Shown here in pieces: positions 24,736 through 37,166 of a stretch of DNA of 64,000 nucleotides. Below the pieces are notes generated by a model that did not search any database, had not been told where the DNA came from, and saw only the letters and a program-made list of their open reading frames with translations. Position 1 is the stretch's first letter. Each line of letters starts with the position of its first letter. Location of the stretch: NCBI GenBank assembly GCA_028551475.1, contig CM052358.1, forward strand, positions 26,934,853-26,998,852. Direction: 5' to 3'. This DNA comes from Casuarina equisetifolia. Lineage: Eukaryota; Streptophyta; Magnoliopsida; Fagales; Casuarinaceae. The position numbers and the translations under genes are program-made.

Positions 24736-25499
24736 CAGTTGCGTTGGATTACACTCAGTGCATTACTATCTAGGTCCTGAACTTATTGATCAAGAAGAAA
24801 AAGCAAACAAAAACATTTTTGCATTAGCCAAACAATTCTTAAATATTTATTCAGAATAAAGGCACTAGCTTATCAAATGCACCAATGTTGATGATTGTTG
24901 AATAAGTTTTAGGAAACTCATTGACCTCAACATCACATTTAGCAAAGTTAATAATTGGAAGTTAGAAGGAGATGAAAGAGTGTTGGGGAAGCATTTAGAA
25001 TAAAAGTCCAATAACGAAAAGAAACGATGATTGAATAATTTTTAAATATACATTTTTTTTTTAAAATTATGAGCTATTTTCTATGTTAAACTTTAAGCAT
25101 ATTTATCTGATACCAAAGTCCAGATTGACTTATTCCAATTCCTATTTAATTTTAAACTTTTCAGGTGCACTATAATACCATATAAAATAACAAAAAGTTT
25201 AAGATAGAAAATATAAAAACAAAAAATAATTTATATTAAGTAAAGAACTTTTGCTACTTCCAATTTGTTTTGTTATTTTATAAACAAATTTCTCTTCAAT
25301 CCGAAATACACAGAACAAACTATTACTTCCACTAGCCTACTTAGGGATACTTGACGATATCTATGGCATGATAGCTACATATCCTCCATCGATAAATATG
25401 CAATATTTAATTTTTATTTTTCAAATCCTCCAATCCATCATACTTCTTTAAAGTTTATCTACGATTTGTATGTTAAGATATGCTCGTACCTGATTTTGG
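24736..25499. other. AT-rich intergenic DNA
   Basis: No gene, repeat or regulatory element that I can support. Confidence 0.5.
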
Positions 25500-26250
25500 G
25501 CACATTTGAACACTTCTATTGTCCTGCTGCCACAGGATGGACTCCCATGCCTAGAGGCGTCCCCGTTAAAGTATTCCTCAACAGTACGAAAAGGGCGCAT
25601 GTGGGGTGATGCAAGCTTGGATGCGCCGGCATCACAGCTTGATGATCAAGTGCCTTGGATATATTTGATGAGCTACTTGGCAAGTCATCAAGTATCCTTT
25701 CACAAATCTCATCGAGAACCGTTCATTCGTAAACACTACAAAAGATAAAGATCGAAACATTCTAAGAAGGGCAAATTAATTTTATAATATCAATTCGTGA
25801 GAGAGTAGACGAGATTCCACGGTACCAAATTACAATGAATATACCTGTCATCTATATGCCATCTGGCAATTTGATCCACATCGTTCAAAGTAGTTTTCCA
25901 TGCTTCTATCTACTATTCAAGGATTACTTGTGTGACAAATGCTTGTTCAACACTTTTGTTCATTGGATGGATAAACATGATTAAAAAAAAATGGATAAAC
26001 TTGTCGGCCCAATCTCTATACTACATTCCAAGATCTTCCTTAACTTATTCAAGCACCATGTGAAGCAAGCATAATTCTCTAAGATAACAATTTCGTTTTG
26101 ATATTATTATATTGCTTTTAAGAGTTCATGAAGAGGTTTTCCTCCCTCATCTTGGTTGTCTATGAAGTAGCTATTCTCTTTCCGCTTAAAAGCATGACTT
26201 AGATAAAGTCCTAATGAAGTATAATAACCAATGTGCTAAATCACCTACTA
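25500..26250 (-). pseudogene. TIR/NBS-start pseudogene fragment of another TNL clade, unit H
   Basis: On the minus strand, about 26240-25990 reads DLYLSHAFKRKE, then PLHELLKAI followed by two stops, then WCLNKLRKILEC. These correspond to the middle of a TIR domain and its WCLxEL motif, with Lys in place of the catalytic Glu. About 25920-25850 continues with the end of the TIR exon. A second piece (about 25720-25500) reads LDEICERILDDLPS and SSNISKALDHQAV, like the TIR-NBS linker at the start of a TNL second exon. Stops and frame breaks are frequent and the rest of the gene is absent. Its sequence differs clearly from copies A, B and D, so it comes from another lineage. Confidence 0.6.
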
Positions 26251-26700
26251 TAAAAAGAACTACTGAAGACGTTGTTCGAATCCTAAATCACTAACTATAA
26301 AAAGATGATTCCATCCACGCAAATGGAATCTAATCAGAAAGCATATTTTAAAATAACAAAAATGATGACATTCAAATCATTTTTCCAAAGGTTCAATCTT
26401 CGTAACTAACCCCTGAAGAGTCAAATGATCACCACCTTTCTCCCCTTCACTCTCATAGCAATTTCTATCAATCTATTGATTACCAATGTTTACCACTACG
26501 CTTTATCTCAATTAACTCTTTTCTCCTAGAGTTTCCAATACACAATTCAAATGCATTTACATGTCCACACAACGCAGGTAAAGATTTACAGAAATAAACC
26601 AACCATCATTTTGGTGATATTGACAAATTCCAGTAGCAAGACGACAAACTCTGTCTATTTCTAGGTGCGAAACCCATTAATTACAAGTCTAGTTTCACAT
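26251..26700. other. Intergenic DNA
   Basis: No gene that I can support. A candidate 3' splice acceptor (cattgtcag) ends at 26706, just before the next entry. Confidence 0.4.
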
Positions 26701-26707
26701 TGTCAGG

Positions 26708-26842
26708 TGTCCAGATGGAGCTGCAGATTTTGAATTCCCTTTTCGGTCTCCTTCATCATTGGAGAGTCTTGGAGGCCAGGACTACAATGATGACAGCGAT
26801 CCATCTGTAGAACCAAAGCAGCAAAGTTGCTTATGCAACTAA
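26708..26842 (+). other. Exon-like 44-codon remnant of an unrecognised gene
   Basis: After a canonical-looking acceptor (ttcacattgtcag), one plus-strand frame reads CPDGAADFEFPFRSPSS and continues LESLGGQDYNDDSD to a TAA at 26840-26842. The codon pattern and balanced composition look protein-coding and differ from the flanking AT-rich DNA. No ATG is present, so it could only be a terminal exon or a fragment. I do not recognise the protein. Confidence 0.3.
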
Positions 26843-26929
26843 TAATATAGAATTAATTGAATTGCATTCAAGATATACATTTTCAAGTGGAATAGCAGAG
26901 ATACATCAACAAGAATGGCCTATATCCAG

Positions 26930-29900
26930 ACAAGATTTATGTGCAGAAAAAAGATCTAAAAAGCCTATCTTGTTCTTTGTTGGCATATAGAATAGTTCAA
27001 AAACAAGCGGGAAAGGGATGTCCAAACCCCACACTCTGGCCACAGGAGCTTCTAACTGCAAAAGACAAACAATCTAGTGACTAATTCATCCAACTTATAG
27101 GATATCAACTCACATTACCGATATTCTAGTTTGCTTTACTCATCCCAATTCTTCAAGTGGTATTTCCACTTCCCAACTCAAAGTAAAGATAAATCATGTT
27201 ATTTTGATGTGGCATGATTTAAATTTAACATAAGCAGAAAGTAGTAAACAAGTTAATTGAATAAACGGGTAATGAATAAATAATGAATAAGAGAACCCAA
27301 AGATGTATCTTATAAGTGATCCTAGAGATGGAAGAAAGAAACTAGGTCTAGAACTCCTTTGTTAAAGGGCATGGACTAACAGCCCTTTAATTCAATTGAT
27401 GCTGCTAAAGAAAGAAATAATTTCACATTCATAGTAATTTTAGAGATTCGAGTGACTTCAGAGAAATATGTTCATGGTTTTTTTCCAAAGAAGATGCATT
27501 CCATAGAATGTAAATAATCTTACTGTTAATTTTTTATATCACATAAAGAAAGAAAAGAGGTTATTTCTGTTAAAAATTATATGTCCTTAAACTTCTAGGC
27601 ACTTCAAGGCCATAACACCAGAATGTGTGCCTGTTGCTTGGGACTGGATAATGTTAGAAGACCAAGCTGCTGTAACTAAAAGACAGACAATCAGATTTTC
27701 TACAATGTCAACTACAAGTCAAGCATCAGAAGGAAAAGCATAAAATCAGATAGAATAATGTTGCAGTCAAGCATACTATCCACATACTATCAAGGAAATA
27801 GAAACATGCAAAATGCTGGAACGTACCATTAAGAAACAACGCTCAACAATAGAGGCAGAGATTCCAGCATCAAAACCTCCCGTCACCGGGGGAGCTTCAT
27901 GACTAATCTACACACAGAAATTTGCAGATCACCTACAACTCCATCAACTAATCTAACAAACCATATGTTGTATAGAGAAATTATACCTACAAGAAGCCTT
28001 TCAATTTTTCGAGCAGAGAATTCTACAGTTTCCTTATGCCAAGGAAAGTTTTCATGTGCACCAGTTCGCAAGAAATTCCTTCCTGAAAAGTCACATGGTT
28101 TGAATGAAGTTTATAGAAGGAAGGATGATAATCAAAATCCTTAATTTACATATTTTCATCTCATATGTTGTAACTACCAAGTCAAACTTAGTTACATACT
28201 TGTGAATTTCAAATTTATTTAAACCAGGAAATATTTAGAACCTCAAAATTTCCTTCCTAGACAAAAGATAGCTTATAGAATAGTTCTAGTAGTGGAGGAA
28301 AATGAATATCAATTATCTTAATAGTCACCCCAATTGTGTTGTTTGATTATTAGTAAACATTGTTGTCCTAGTCTTTATAAGAAAATCGTGGTTTCTGCAA
28401 ACATCAAAGAATAGTTTTTCAGCAATGAGAACCATTCACTTGTTCGGCATTAAGACAGGCCTGTTCCATTACAGATAACTAAGCTGGGCCCGACAAGTGC
28501 AATATAACTGCCTTCAAAAATCACATGGTTACCACATTTTCAAATTTTCTTCAATATCAATGTTTCTAAATTACAATAAAATAAAGTATTATCTTCTAAT
28601 TCTTTAGCTTTAATGAATCCAAATGTGGCATACCTCTGCTGATGATGAAGGCAACATGTAATCATGCTTAAGCACGTCTTCTACAACTAACAGTAAAAAT
28701 ATTGAATCCCACATGTTTTCAGAACTCCTCTAAAATGTCATTAGTTAGGGACTACAACTTGATTAAGACATGATAATCAAACAGATTACCTTTTGGTTCA
28801 ACAAACAGAATGGGGCTTGTATCATGTATGCAGGATACCAACAAGCCATTTTGCTTGCCGTCGGCTTCAAGGGATGACCGCGTATATAGGGATTAGTTAT
28901 GAGAGATTTGATAGTAACGGATCAATGCACCACTAGATAACAAAGTGCCAGAAGCCATGTTCCATTGCAGCTGGGTTTCATAGATAAAAGAGAGATGCAA
29001 AAGTTCCAACATTGTTCTTTCAATTACATGGTACTCAACTATCTTAAAGCTTTGTTAATCAAATTTTGTCCCAAACTGTGATTGTTTTCAATGTGAAAAA
29101 GGTCCATCTTCATTTCGACCATCATGGTCAGGACGAAAGTGGCAGCTGCATCTTACTGTAAAATGTACGTGCACAATCACACTAAAAAAAGGGGGGACAA
29201 AAAGAAGAAGAAGAAAATATGTGCACAAGCGAACAAGAGTATTGCATGTCAAAGTGGACACTTGGTTACTGACATAACTAGTGAAAAAAATATCATGAGC
29301 AGACTTTATATGACTATTTTTGTAGTTGTATCACCAATACAAAATAGAAAAAGGTATCTTAGAAACATACTTTGATATCAGGAACATGAAGGAAGAAAGC
29401 TTCAGAGGACTGAGTGATAATGTCAGCCATGGCCAAGAGCTCCATACGAAGCTCTTATTCTTAAACCTAGAGAAGAATGTAGAAACTCAGCATGTAAAAA
29501 TGAAGAGAGAAAATGAAACGACTAGAATGGATTTTTCATTTAGAAACTAACAGCAAGAGTACCTCCAAAAGTAAATTGATTACCACTCCGCTATCTAAAC
29601 TTTGCAGCTTAACTCAATCTACTAGAAATATTTTGTCAGTGGGTGATAGTGGTGCAATTATAGAACACAGCATTAGGAACGATCCATACCTGACCAAATG
29701 CAGGATAGATATATTCTGCAAAATGGATTTCTGCTATGGCTTGATTGCCCAACATACCAGATGAGACAAAAATTTAGAGCTATGGCTGCAATAAATTATA
29801 AAAACAAATAGTATTTAAGGATCTTATTTCTAACAAAACCAACAAATACACTAAATTCTCAAACTCACGATTGCAGCTAGACCAATGCCAAATCCAACAA

Positions 29901-30340
29901 TTCCCTATTTATATGGTCATGTCAGTACATGCCAATCAAACCCTCCTTAATCAAACGACACCAACTATAAAGGAAAAAAGAAGCTAGTTATACAACTAGA
30001 ACAACAAAGCTCCCTTTTCCATGCCTATAAACTTTTGTTGAAGCTTTGATTAAGAGAAGGGTAAAGTAAAAAAAAATAAAAAATCTTTCTGTTATACTCA
30101 ACTTTGTTGAAGCTTTGATTAGAGGGGGGGGGGGGAGGGGGAGAAGGAGGCACCAATTTTGTTCTAAGAATATACCCTATTATTTATATGCCATGAGAAG
30201 GTATAAATATACAACGAAAAAGTTACATGTTCACAAAAAGGGGTGTTGGAAACCCTACCAAATCGATCAGCTAATCTTGTTGACGGAAAACACCGTGAAA
30301 GCCTACATCTTCTCCAGATACATATGCACTACAAGCAAAT
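26930..30340 (-). pseudogene. Branched-chain 2-oxoacid dehydrogenase E1-beta pseudogene (unit B)
   Basis: The intact enzyme is the beta subunit of the mitochondrial thiamine-diphosphate E1 that decarboxylates branched-chain 2-oxoacids in Leu/Ile/Val breakdown. On the minus strand I can follow, in order: SAYVSGEDVGFHGVFR and RLADRFG (30227-30328), GIVGFGIGLAAI (29869-29904), GNQAIAEIHFAEYIYPAF (29690-29750), KAAKFR*RSGNQF (about 29546-29622), RASYGALGHG*HYHS (29371-29460), GLLVSCIHD and LFVEPK (28790-28880), KHDYMLP (28634-28680), IALVG and GAQLSY (about 28425-28520), FPWHKETVE (27987-28080), SHEAPPVTGGF (27827-27907), and [18 protein letters not shown] with YMPTKNK (26930-27055). Introns are kept, so this is a DNA duplicate, not a retrocopy. 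Several stops and frameshifts are present, and the N-terminal targeting part is missing. Confidence 0.85.
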
Positions 30341-31320
30341 GCAGAAAATGAGTTTAAAAAGGCACAGCTGTACAAACATATCACAATTAAGCAACTAACA
30401 TTAGTAAAAGTAGCTCATATAAGACAAGAAAATCATTAATCAGATAGTATTTGAAGTATACAAAGCTTTTAATTAAGATCTCTGCATATAGTGCACAAAA
30501 GCCAAAACCTTTTGCATGATTAATGTAGTTCATAATGGATGGCCTTCATTTAGATTAAGATAAATTAAAACGCTGACTTAAAGTGAAAAAATCTCCTAGT
30601 AGAAATGAGTTGATGTCTTGATCATATGGTATATTGATAATGTGGGAAAGAGCAAGAAGAAAAAAGAAAAAAAAACAAAAAGAGTAAAAGATTCTTTCTT
30701 TCACTTATATTCTAAGCAAATTCAACCCAAGTATGTTCAGGCTTCTAACATAATGGCCATTGCCGAGCCCATAGGAAGAGGTAGATTCCCGTAGTTGCAC
30801 TACCAGTTCAAACTTCTGTAACACTTATTTGACATGAATGAGTAATTAATAGTGACAAGATATTGACAAGATGAGAGAAAGTAGTAAAAAAAAAAAGGTT
30901 CACTTAGATAAGTAGTGAATGATCCAAATGTTCATAAGCAGGAGAAATCACAGAAGCATGAGGAGCATAATACTTTAGAAGCGATATATTGAAGAGTCCA
31001 GAAGATGTTTCTAAACTTCAAATACTATGAAATAAATAGAAGTACAAGAACTCTGAAAGAACAAGAGGTCCTCGGGTAGTTAGAAAAATGTATATGTCTG
31101 GAAGATCTTGAAGATGTGATCAGTTAGCTATCGTCTTTCTTCAATGAAGGGAAATGATAGCAGAGAATCTAAGGACTCAAAATGAAAACTCGACTTTTTG
31201 AAACCTTTACTAGCTAAAAGTTGCTAAAATTCTGTAACAAAATACATTAGCCTACCAATAGTTAAAATTTATTGCTTAGCTTATAATATCTTCTGTTGTG
31301 TTTATATTTTGATTTCCAAT
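30341..31320. other. Spacer between E1-beta pseudogene and TNL 3' module, unit B
   Basis: Aligns with 576-1440 in unit A. A conserved block lies at about 30695-30830 (A: 900-1030). No gene is supported. A G-rich tract (12 consecutive G at about 30124-30135) lies just before this stretch. Confidence 0.55.
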
Positions 31321-31800
31321 AAAGAATTAGCAATAACACAGTAAAATAAACAAGAGACAATCACGATTGCCTCCAGCGGAGCCGCTCCTAAGCCTCTTGG
31401 AAGTGCTGGTAGATGAGCCAAATTTCACAGCTTTAATAGGACCAGAGACATTGAACGATTGACCAAATAATTTCTCACAAGTTTCAACATTCAAACCACG
31501 TAAGTAAAAACAAAGTAGATAACAGTTCAGTGAAGTAGCAATTCCAGTGAAGTGTTGGGAGACTGTTCTTACATTCACCACCGTGACATTTGAGCAAACA
31601 CCTCCAAGGCCGTCACCCGCATTGTACAACATGCTGTCGAGATGTTTGGCTTCTTTATTTCTCTAAGATGCAGACACTAGAGTGTATGACCTCTCTTGAA
31701 CATGGCCCTTCCATGGTCACATAAGTTTTCAGGATGGCCTCCATTTAAAGACGTTCAATGGCGAGAGATGGACCAAGGAGACGAGAGGAACCCACTGTCG
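31321..31800 (-). repeat. TNL 3' module, copy B
   Basis: The minus-strand frame at 31327-31632 (GGVCSNVTVVNVRTVSQHF, then LRGLNVETCEKLFG) matches the frame at 1463-1858 of module A with many amino acid matches but different downstream frames. The flanking ggaagggccatgttcaagag piece is also shared. Two independent copies keep partly the same reading frame, but neither has a clear start or a full TNL context. Confidence 0.6.
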
Positions 31801-32356
31801 GCATTTAGCAAAAGTGAAATTTATTGGAAGACACTGGTGAACTCACTCCATTAGCGTGGGCCATTGTAATCTGTGAAAAACTACTTCTATCTACAAAAAC
31901 AAAAGAAAAATCAACATAAGACAACCACAATGGAGAGGGGGAACAAAAAATGGTATCAAAAAGTTTGGAATAGGATCGTTCAGGTTAGCAATGGAGTTAA
32001 ATGGCAATGAGGACAGAGGACGAAGGAAGACCACCAAAGAACAAGTGGTTTGAGGCCTACTAGGTTTTCCATGAGCAATGGTGGATCAATTAGAGAGAGG
32101 TTGACTCTTTGAATCCCCTACTAGATAAAACTTGCTCCAAGTTAATAACCCAAAAAAAAGAAGTCTTTTTAATATTCAAAATTTGCTCACCTATTAATGT
32201 ATTCTTCTGTGTCTCAAGTTTTATACAATCGGGGAGCAGTTAATAATAAAAAAATAAAAAAGTCCAAAGACATTACCTCATCTTGCTGGTACATAAGACC
32301 TAAATAATTTCTGGAAGAGAGCCCAATCAATCCGATCCTCCAACAATTAATCTTCC
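31801..32356. other. 3' flank of TNL copy B
   Basis: No gene is seen. About 31815-31950 and 32150-32260 align with 52650-52770 and 52900-53030, the corresponding 3' flank of copy D (shared cataagacaacca and ttgctcacc... strings). Confidence 0.5.
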
Positions 32357-35300
32357 CTAAAGATGTGGCAAAGGCCACCCAAGTAAATCTCTACAAGTTT
32401 CAAAACCCAAACCACGGAGCGAAATGTCACTTACACCCTTAGCTGGATCTTCCATAGAGATGTGGCAAAGGGCATCCAAGTAAATCTCTACAAGTTTCAA
32501 AATCCAAACCCTAGCTAGCACTGGAAGATAATCCCTGTGTACTACACGCATCCCACACTCAATTTCCATATTCAAGTTGAGTGATTCAATTGAAACCTCC
32601 GTACTGGTGATTTTTAATTGCCAAAGCCAGGGTTCTGCTCCAGAACTTTGAAAGGGTATGTGCACCCAAAATGCATTTGGCCCAACGGAAGCTACTTCAG
32701 GGGCACAAAGGACAAACGACTCTTTTCTACTAACTTCGTTGAATTGAAAATGGCAGAGAAAGTGGGGAAGAGCAGGATCGTTGCTATCAAATATCTCACA
32801 ATTTGACTTACCACGCTCATCAACCTTCTGTTTCTTTCTTTTTTCTTGGAATGTGTCAGACGCAAGTTGATAAAGAATTAACATAGCAAATCCACCATAA
32901 TATGCCCGCCACCCGTCTTCGGACCAACCTTCTTGAAAGCTACATTCGATCGTTCCAAAGGAATTAGTGATTCTTCGGTTGAACCAGTCTAGGATCCTAG
33001 ATACCAGTGCAGGGCCAATAATGTTTCTTCCTGATACAAATCTATGTGAAGGTAGTTGTAGGATCATATAGGGTCGGCCATCGTAACCAATACCGACAAC
33101 AAGAATACCGCAACCATGGCTATAACTATCCGGACATGTTTTAAACCCTTGACCAATTTGAACTACAAAAGGTTTCAATGATAGACATCTATGAAGATCC
33201 AAACTTTTCAAGCACAATGATAATTTTGGCAATGCTTCAAGTTCAATGCAATCATCCAAGCAAAGATAACAAAGCTGAGAAAGTTGGATTAAACCTGGCA
33301 ATCTTGTAAATTTGTTGTTGCATAGATCTAAATCCTTAAGTGAAGAGAAGCAACTCAAATCATCAGGGATTACTCCATCAACCATCTTGCAATACCCCAA
33401 ATGTAACACTTTTAAACAATTTAATTGTGAAAATGGAGGCTTTGGCAGCATTTTAAGGCTGGTAGAACTTCTGAGGTAAAGAAATTGAAGTTTGGGAAGT
33501 TGGTAAATGCTAGAGGGTATTGTTGTCAACCTATTCACAGACAAATCGAAATACTCAAGTGACGATAAATAACAAAGTTCATAAGGAATAATTTCATCTG
33601 ATAGGTTACAGTAACTCATATCTAGTCTTTTCATAGAGCTAAGACTAGAGAAATCTTTAAGGAAGTGCAAAAAATTAATGGGATATGAACCATTACCACA
33701 AGCATTTATTTCACTCATTAACTTGGTTCCCCTAGGTGGTCTGAAGGGTCATATTCTAAAAATTGATCGGGTTTGCATTGAGGACATTCATCTCCTTTTA
33801 AAAGTACTCTATAATTCACGCTACCACATAAATTGAAATATTTAAGAGATGACAAACCCTTAAATGAATGTGGCAACTCCTTAATGTCAATCCCAATTAA
33901 ATCAAGAAACTTCAAGGATTTCATATCACCACTAACATTTGGAAACTTTTCAAGTCTTAAACAACAAGCGAGATTTAAATATTCAAGAGACTCAAGGTTG
34001 ATTTCATCTAGAAGTTTGTTAAGATAATCACAACCTTCCATCTCCAATTTCTTGAGCCATTTCAAATTTCCAAGGGATGAGTGGACCGTGGACAAACTTC
34101 TACAATATTGAAGATTTAACTCCGCAAGATTTGACATTTCGCTAACATATGGTATCTCGATCAAGTTACATGAGTAACTCATGTCAAGGGATTTTATTCT
34201 GTCAAAATTCTGTAATTGACAAATAGATTAGTAAATATACAAATTAAAATATAAAAGTATAAAACAAAGGAAAAGAAAGAAAAGGAAGGACATTTGCATT
34301 CACTAGAATCTTACCTTGCATCCACTCAATTGTTTAATGCAATTGTGAGGCATTTTTAGCTTAATAATTTTGTTTGGTTGAAAATTGATTGGCAAATTTT
34401 CTAAAGGATACCTAACCCATTCCAAGTAGCGCAACTCATTACTTAACATGAAATTTGAATGATTGCCATACCATTCCAAAGCATGAAACTCTTGACTATA
34501 ATGAATCACAAGCATTTTTAGTTTCCTCATTTTTGAAAATCCTTCAAGATTTAGTTATTCCCCTTTGTGAAATGATAGATCTAAGTCAATAGCTTCAATT
34601 ATGTCAGTTCCCTGAAAACAAAGAGTACTTAAATTAGCCTTATAAAAATACTTAATAAATAATTTGAAAAAGATGGTATCTAATATATTTTCTTAGCTTA
34701 GATGTAGATTGATTTACTTACAGTATTATACTTCAATACATTTATAATATCTTCATAACACCACAATCTACTACGCCTACCAGGATCACTTGGATATTCA
34801 CGATAGACTATTTGTTGACCCATTTTCTTTAACAAATCATGTATCCAAAGTATTCCATTGAACTCCTTTATAAGACATTTGTCCATAAGATCTTTGATAC
34901 CAATAGTTGAATAATTATGAAGACATTCCAATTTATCGTGATCCCAAATGTAATTTATGTTGAACAAACATGCAATATCTAAAAATAAGTTTTTTTGGAA
35001 ATCTTCTAGCCCATCAAAACTTATTTGAAGTATATCCAAAATGTCTGCCTTCAAATTTGCCTTCAGTTGCTCTTGGGCACTTTTCCATTCTTCAATTGTC
35101 CTATCAAATAAATAAGCTCCAAAAACTTCAATAGCTAAAGGAAGACCTTGAGTAAAATGCACTATATCCTTGGACAATTTCACATAGCTCTCTTTAGGAT
35201 GATCCTTCTTAAATGCATTCTGACTAAAAAGTTCTAAAGATTCATCATTGTTTAACTCTGTAATATCATAAATCTTATCTACATACCTTTTTAATAAATG

Positions 35301-36418
35301 GCAATCCTTACTTGTTACAATTACTCTACTTCCTTGACCAAACCAGATGACTTCCTGCTAATGCTTTCAATTGATTTTTTGCATTCACATCGTCAAGAAC
35401 TATAAAAATATTTCAATTATGCATTCTACTCTTTATAATATCAATTCCTTTATAAGTATCCCATACTTTTAACCCACTCTCTTGTAGAATTTCACAAACA
35501 AGTTGTGTTTGTAGATGTTCCATACCATAAGTTTGAGTCTTTTCTCTTATATGAGCAATAAAGCAACTCGCTTCAAACTGAGAAGAAACTCGATCATAAA
35601 CAACTTTTGCTAAAGTTGTTTTACCAATTCCTCCCATTCCACAAATCCCTATAAAGCAAACATTATTACATCCAATGGAAAGTAAGGAGATCAATTTGGA
35701 AGCTCGGGAGCCAATTCCAACTAGTCCTTTAGAAATGTTTGAGAATGTATGATTCATTTCATTTAGTATCTTTCCACTAATATCTTCAACAATAGTTGCT
35801 TCATGCCTATAAAAAGAGATTAAATTAGGATAACTATAAAAATGAATTGAAAGCAACTCATCATCCTAATCCATTGAGTGGAGACATAGTCTAGGACACC
35901 AATTTACTATAATTATACCTGTTGTCTATATGCCATCCGGATAGATTACCAACACCTTTCAAGGCTGCTCTCCACATTTTCCTTTGCTCTTCATCAACTT
36001 TGGTGTCTTGGTTATGTTTGGCAAAAGCTTCCGCAAAACTCCCTTCTTGTTTTCGTACATGAGAGGGATCAACATGATAAAACACAGGCAAAACTGTCAT
36101 CCTAGTCTCTTCCCTGCACTTTAGGATCTTAGTTAACTCAATCAAACACCATTTTGAGAAAGCATACCTCTTTGAGATTACAACAATGGAATATCGAGAT
36201 TTTTCTATTGCTTTCAAGAGCTCTTCATCAATAAGTTCTCCTCGCTTTAGTTTCTCATCATCTCTAAAGGTGATAATTCCTTTCCTCTTTAATGCAGCAT
36301 ACAAATGGTCTGTAAAACCATTATGGGTATCTTCACCGTGAAAACTGAGAAAGACATCGAATATCCATGAAGGAGTAGCATGGGCGGTAGAAGAAGAGGA
36401 AACTCCAGGAGTACCCAT
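32357..36418 (-). pseudogene. TNL immune receptor pseudogene, copy B (best preserved)
   Basis: Inferred exons: 35919-36418 (TIR), 34722-35806 (NBS-ARC), 34315-34611 (linker), 32357 to about 34215 (LRR plus post-LRR domain, one exon). The start is MGTPGVSSSS at 36418. The TIR is intact (DVFLSFHGEDTH, then SKWCLIEL with the catalytic-type Glu). Walker A GICGMGGIGKTTLAK is perfect at about residues 220-233. ARC motifs GLPLAIEVFG and IHDLLKKMGQQIV are present. The post-LRR domain has WFNRRITNSFGTIEC and GPNAFWVHI. Lesions: TGA at 35413-35415 (inside kinase 2, before IFIVLDDV), a 2-nt deletion near 35347-35352, TAA at 34555-34557 in the linker, and a frameshift near 33720-33740. Spliced TIR plus partial NBS would give 297 residues. 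Unlike A, C and D, the intron before the post-LRR domain is absent. Confidence 0.9.
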
Positions 36419-36506
36419 GAACGCCACAGAGAATATTTCGGTAGGAATAAAATCACAGATAGGCAAAAAGAAGTGATAAGATCTGTTCCTCGTCAATGCA
36501 CACTAT

Positions 36507-36514
36507 CTTATATA
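36507..36514 (-). promoter_or_regulatory. TATA box of TNL copy B
   Basis: Minus-strand TATATAAG about 90 bp upstream of the ATG, within ggtctatataagatagtg. It is identical in the flank of copy D and degraded in copy A. Confidence 0.65.
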
Positions 36515-37166
36515 GACCTTTAGTATTACTTGATTTGGGACAAACTTGTTGTTACCCCACTTCCGAGAGTCACTCAAAACAATCAATTAATAGTTAAATA
36601 AAATCAAATATTGTTAAACTTGTTGAACAAGAAAAGGAAAAAGAAACAACATTTATTTGACGTGCAGTAGAAAGCACGCTGAGGTCAGCCTAAGGAGGAA
36701 AAGCAAGGAGGATTTTTTTCCTTTGATGGGAAAAAAAAAAACATTTTTGAATTATGAAAGCGAGCGTGAAGTCCCCTACTTTCTCTGTAGAGATGCAAGT
36801 TCAATGTATGCTTCTTTTTGTAAATTTACCTCCTTAATGTTACGTAACACGAAGGCCATCGTCCTAGATCATTAGTAAGTGCACGAGTTTCGTTCATCCA
36901 AAAGCACCATAACTGCACTCTGGGAAACCAAAGTCTCGGCTTTCAATGCTTATGTGGCTTTCGTGTACATTGACGACAAAATCTGAGACCCCTGTTTTCT
37001 TTTAAGGTGTATGCAAACGGAGATACGGAGTATTTTCAGGAAGATGGAAGAAAAGAAAAGAAAAGAAAAAATTATGGCTGTGATAGTCACAAAGATCGTC
37101 AACAATTAACACCTTAGTCCCACCGAGATAAGATTGATGTTTTTTTGGCATTTAAGAATCTATTTA
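36515..37166. other. 5' flank of TNL copy B up to copia element 2
   Basis: Aligns with 6736-7480 upstream of copy A, including the acattgacgacaaaa piece near 36969. The homology is cut by the copia 2 insertion. The left target duplication ATTTA is at 37162-37166. Confidence 0.6.

Noticed and set aside
30124..30135. Run of 12 G as a possible functional G-quadruplex
   Set aside because: It is a mononucleotide run inside an E1-beta pseudogene intron and is absent in unit A, so most likely slippage.
32357..36418. Copy B called as an intact TNL gene
   Set aside because: Two stops and two frame changes were confirmed by comparison with copies A and D, and alternative splicing around them would remove core NBS motifs.
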